From the NCBI GenBank assembly GCA_902494135.1, contig CABUSE010000094.1:1-5730 (forward strand): a stretch of 5,730 nt of DNA, written 5' to 3'. A program made the position numbers and the translations under genes. Below, piece after piece: positions 4,806-5,730 of the stretch. This DNA comes from an uncultured Collinsella sp. GTDB taxonomy: Bacteria; Actinomycetota; Coriobacteriia; Coriobacteriales; Coriobacteriaceae. Numbering within the stretch: the stretch's first letter is position 1; each line of letters starts with the position of its first letter. Below the pieces are notes generated by a model. The model was given only the letters and a program-made list of their open reading frames with translations. It ran no database searches and had not been told where the DNA came from.

Positions 4806-5730
4806 CTAGTAGTTGGCTTCGTAGCCGTTGCCGTCGCCGGTGGGCTCTTCGTAGTAGTCCGAATCGCTCGAATCGCTTGAGTCATCGGAATCGTCAGAGC
4901 TGACCGATGAGGTTGCGGTACCGTTTGCGTAGTCGTCAGACGTGTTGTTGTTCAGGTCGCCGATCGTAGAGCTGGAACCGTCGGAAAGGCCCATGGTGTT
5001 GGGACCCTTGGGGTCCTTGCCGGCGTCGACGCGCTCCATCATTTCCTTGAGCTCGTCCTCGTAGACAAAGACGTAGCTCACACCGTCGATCATGGTGCTG
5101 TCGTCGGCGTACGAGGGCAGGTTGGCCGAGTAGATACCGTCGACATCCATACCGCGCATGGCGTTGACCGTAGCCACGATATCCTGAACGCTCATATCGG
5201 TTACGAGCATATCGGACAGCGAATTAACCAGGCCAAAGATCTTCGTGGCATCGAAGTTATTGAGAATCTGGTTGGCAAGGGCGCCAAGTACCTGACGCTG
5301 GTGGCGCATGCGCGTGTAATCGCCGTCGGCATAGGTGTAGCGGCAGCGGGCATAGGTAAGGGCGGTGGCGCCGTCCATATGCTGCTGACCAGCGGTAATC
5401 TTAATATCCAGGTGCTCGGGGTCGTCAACATCATCGGTTGCGTTAATGTCGATACCGCCAACCGAATCAATCAGCGCCTGCATACCGTCGAAGCTGACCT
5501 CGGCATAGTGGGAAATCTGAACACCGCACAGCTCGTTGACCGCCTCGACCATGGCCTCGGCGCCGCCAACGGTATGGCAGGCGTTGATCTTCATGGTCTC
5601 GCCCTTGTACTCGACCTTGGTGTCGCGCGGAACGGAAATGAGCGTCGCCTGCTTTTGCGTGGGGTCGATGCGTGCCAGGATAATCGAGTCGGCACGATAC
5701 GTATCCTCGCCCGGACGGCCGTCGGTGCCA
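4806..5730 (-). CDS. LytR-CpsA-Psr (LCP) family cell-wall glycopolymer transferase, 5' end missing
   Basis: LCP proteins are membrane-anchored enzymes on the outer face that move polymers such as teichoic acid or capsule from undecaprenyl-pyrophosphate to peptidoglycan. The visible 307 residues start at the catalytic domain: GTDGRPGEDTYRADSIIL (1-18) with the conserved Arg/Asp pair (Arg12, Asp14), then ISVPRDT (31-37), then YARCRY and GDYTRMRHQRQ (126-146), the arginine-rich pyrophosphate-binding segment. The frame has no stop to the right edge, so the start, cytoplasmic part and membrane helix lie outside the window; the Met at 5594 is internal (residue 46). After about residue 245 comes a low-complexity tail rich in Ser, Asp, Asn and Gly (acidic core 276-295) ending GYEANY. 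No LytR_C domain is seen. Substrate polymer is unknown. Confidence 0.93.
   Translation of the reverse strand, partial: GTDGRPGEDTYRADSIILARIDPTQKQATLISVPRDTKVEYKGETMKINACHTVGGAEAMVEAVNELCGVQISHYAEVSFDGMQALIDSVGGIDINATDDVDDPEHLDIKITAGQQHMDGATALTYARCRYTYADGDYTRMRHQRQVLGALANQILNNFDATKIFGLVNSLSDMLVTDMSVQDIVATVNAMRGMDVDGIYSANLPSYADDSTMIDGVSYVFVYEDELKEMMERVDAGKDPKGPNTMGLSDGSSSTIGDLNNNTSDDYANGTATSSVSSDDSDDSSDSSDSDYYEEPTGDGNGYEANY
4861..4905 (-). repeat. Degenerate 9-bp tandem repeat in the LCP tail
   Basis: Five consecutive 9-base units on the plus strand (GAATCGCTC, GAATCGCTT, GAGTCATCG, GAATCGTCA, GAGCTGACC) encode the Ser/Asp-rich stretch of the LCP protein. The units keep the reading frame, so copy-number change would lengthen or shorten the acidic tail without a frameshift. 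The first two differ at one base; the rest are diverged. Confidence 0.6.

Noticed and set aside
4423..4903. Open frames across the gap between pepT and the LCP gene (4379-4903 plus, 4423-4752 minus)
   Set aside because: They run through a strong terminator, the repeat and the hairpins, overlap real genes in other frames, and show no protein-like composition.

Overview
The window looks like chromosomal DNA of a GC-rich Gram-positive bacterium. The best guess is a gut actinobacterium of the Coriobacteriia (Collinsella type). That guess rests on base composition (about 60% GC by eye), strong Shine-Dalgarno sites, a LytR-CpsA-Psr (LCP) cell-wall protein with a Ser/Asp-rich tail, and an intergenic repeat whose wording (GGGGACGTTCC, GGGACACTCC on the minus strand) I remember from such genomes. 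No marker in the window proves the taxon.

Layout: bases 1-216 hold no gene I can support. A minus-strand phosphohexomutase follows (217-1617, GTG start), with its own probable promoter at 1642-1670. Next is a two-gene minus-strand operon transcribed right to left from about 3126. It holds a short DtxR/MntR-type metal-dependent regulator (2679-3101) and, 10 bases later, a homocysteine S-methyltransferase domain protein (1775-2668), and it ends at an intrinsic terminator (1742-1769). The divergent plus-strand gene is pepT, a tripeptidase (3222-4469), ending at a strong intrinsic terminator (4496-4535). A 336-base gene-free stretch (4470-4805) follows. It holds the terminator, a REP-like repeat, a very long imperfect hairpin (4656-4772) and a perfect 12-bp hairpin against the next stop codon. 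The last gene, on the minus strand and open at the right edge, is an LCP-family transferase (4806-5730).

How the parts fit: pepT and the regulator operon are divergent and share a 120-base control region with a perfect 18-bp palindrome (GGTATGCC-GT-GGCATACC). The palindrome lies where a repressor could act on both promoters. PepT would release amino acids from peptides, the methyltransferase would make methionine, the mutase would feed sugar phosphates to polymer synthesis, and the LCP protein would attach such polymers to peptidoglycan. The regulator-methyltransferase pairing is the only one with operon-level evidence. The other functional links are inference.

Points most worth a second look: the long hairpin beside the REP-like repeat, the shared palindrome, the mixed DtxR/MntR metal site of the regulator, the Asp-to-Gln change in the homocysteine site of the methyltransferase, and clustering of TATATA in the left half only. 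I found no CRISPR array, tRNA, rRNA, transposase gene or clear new defence system.
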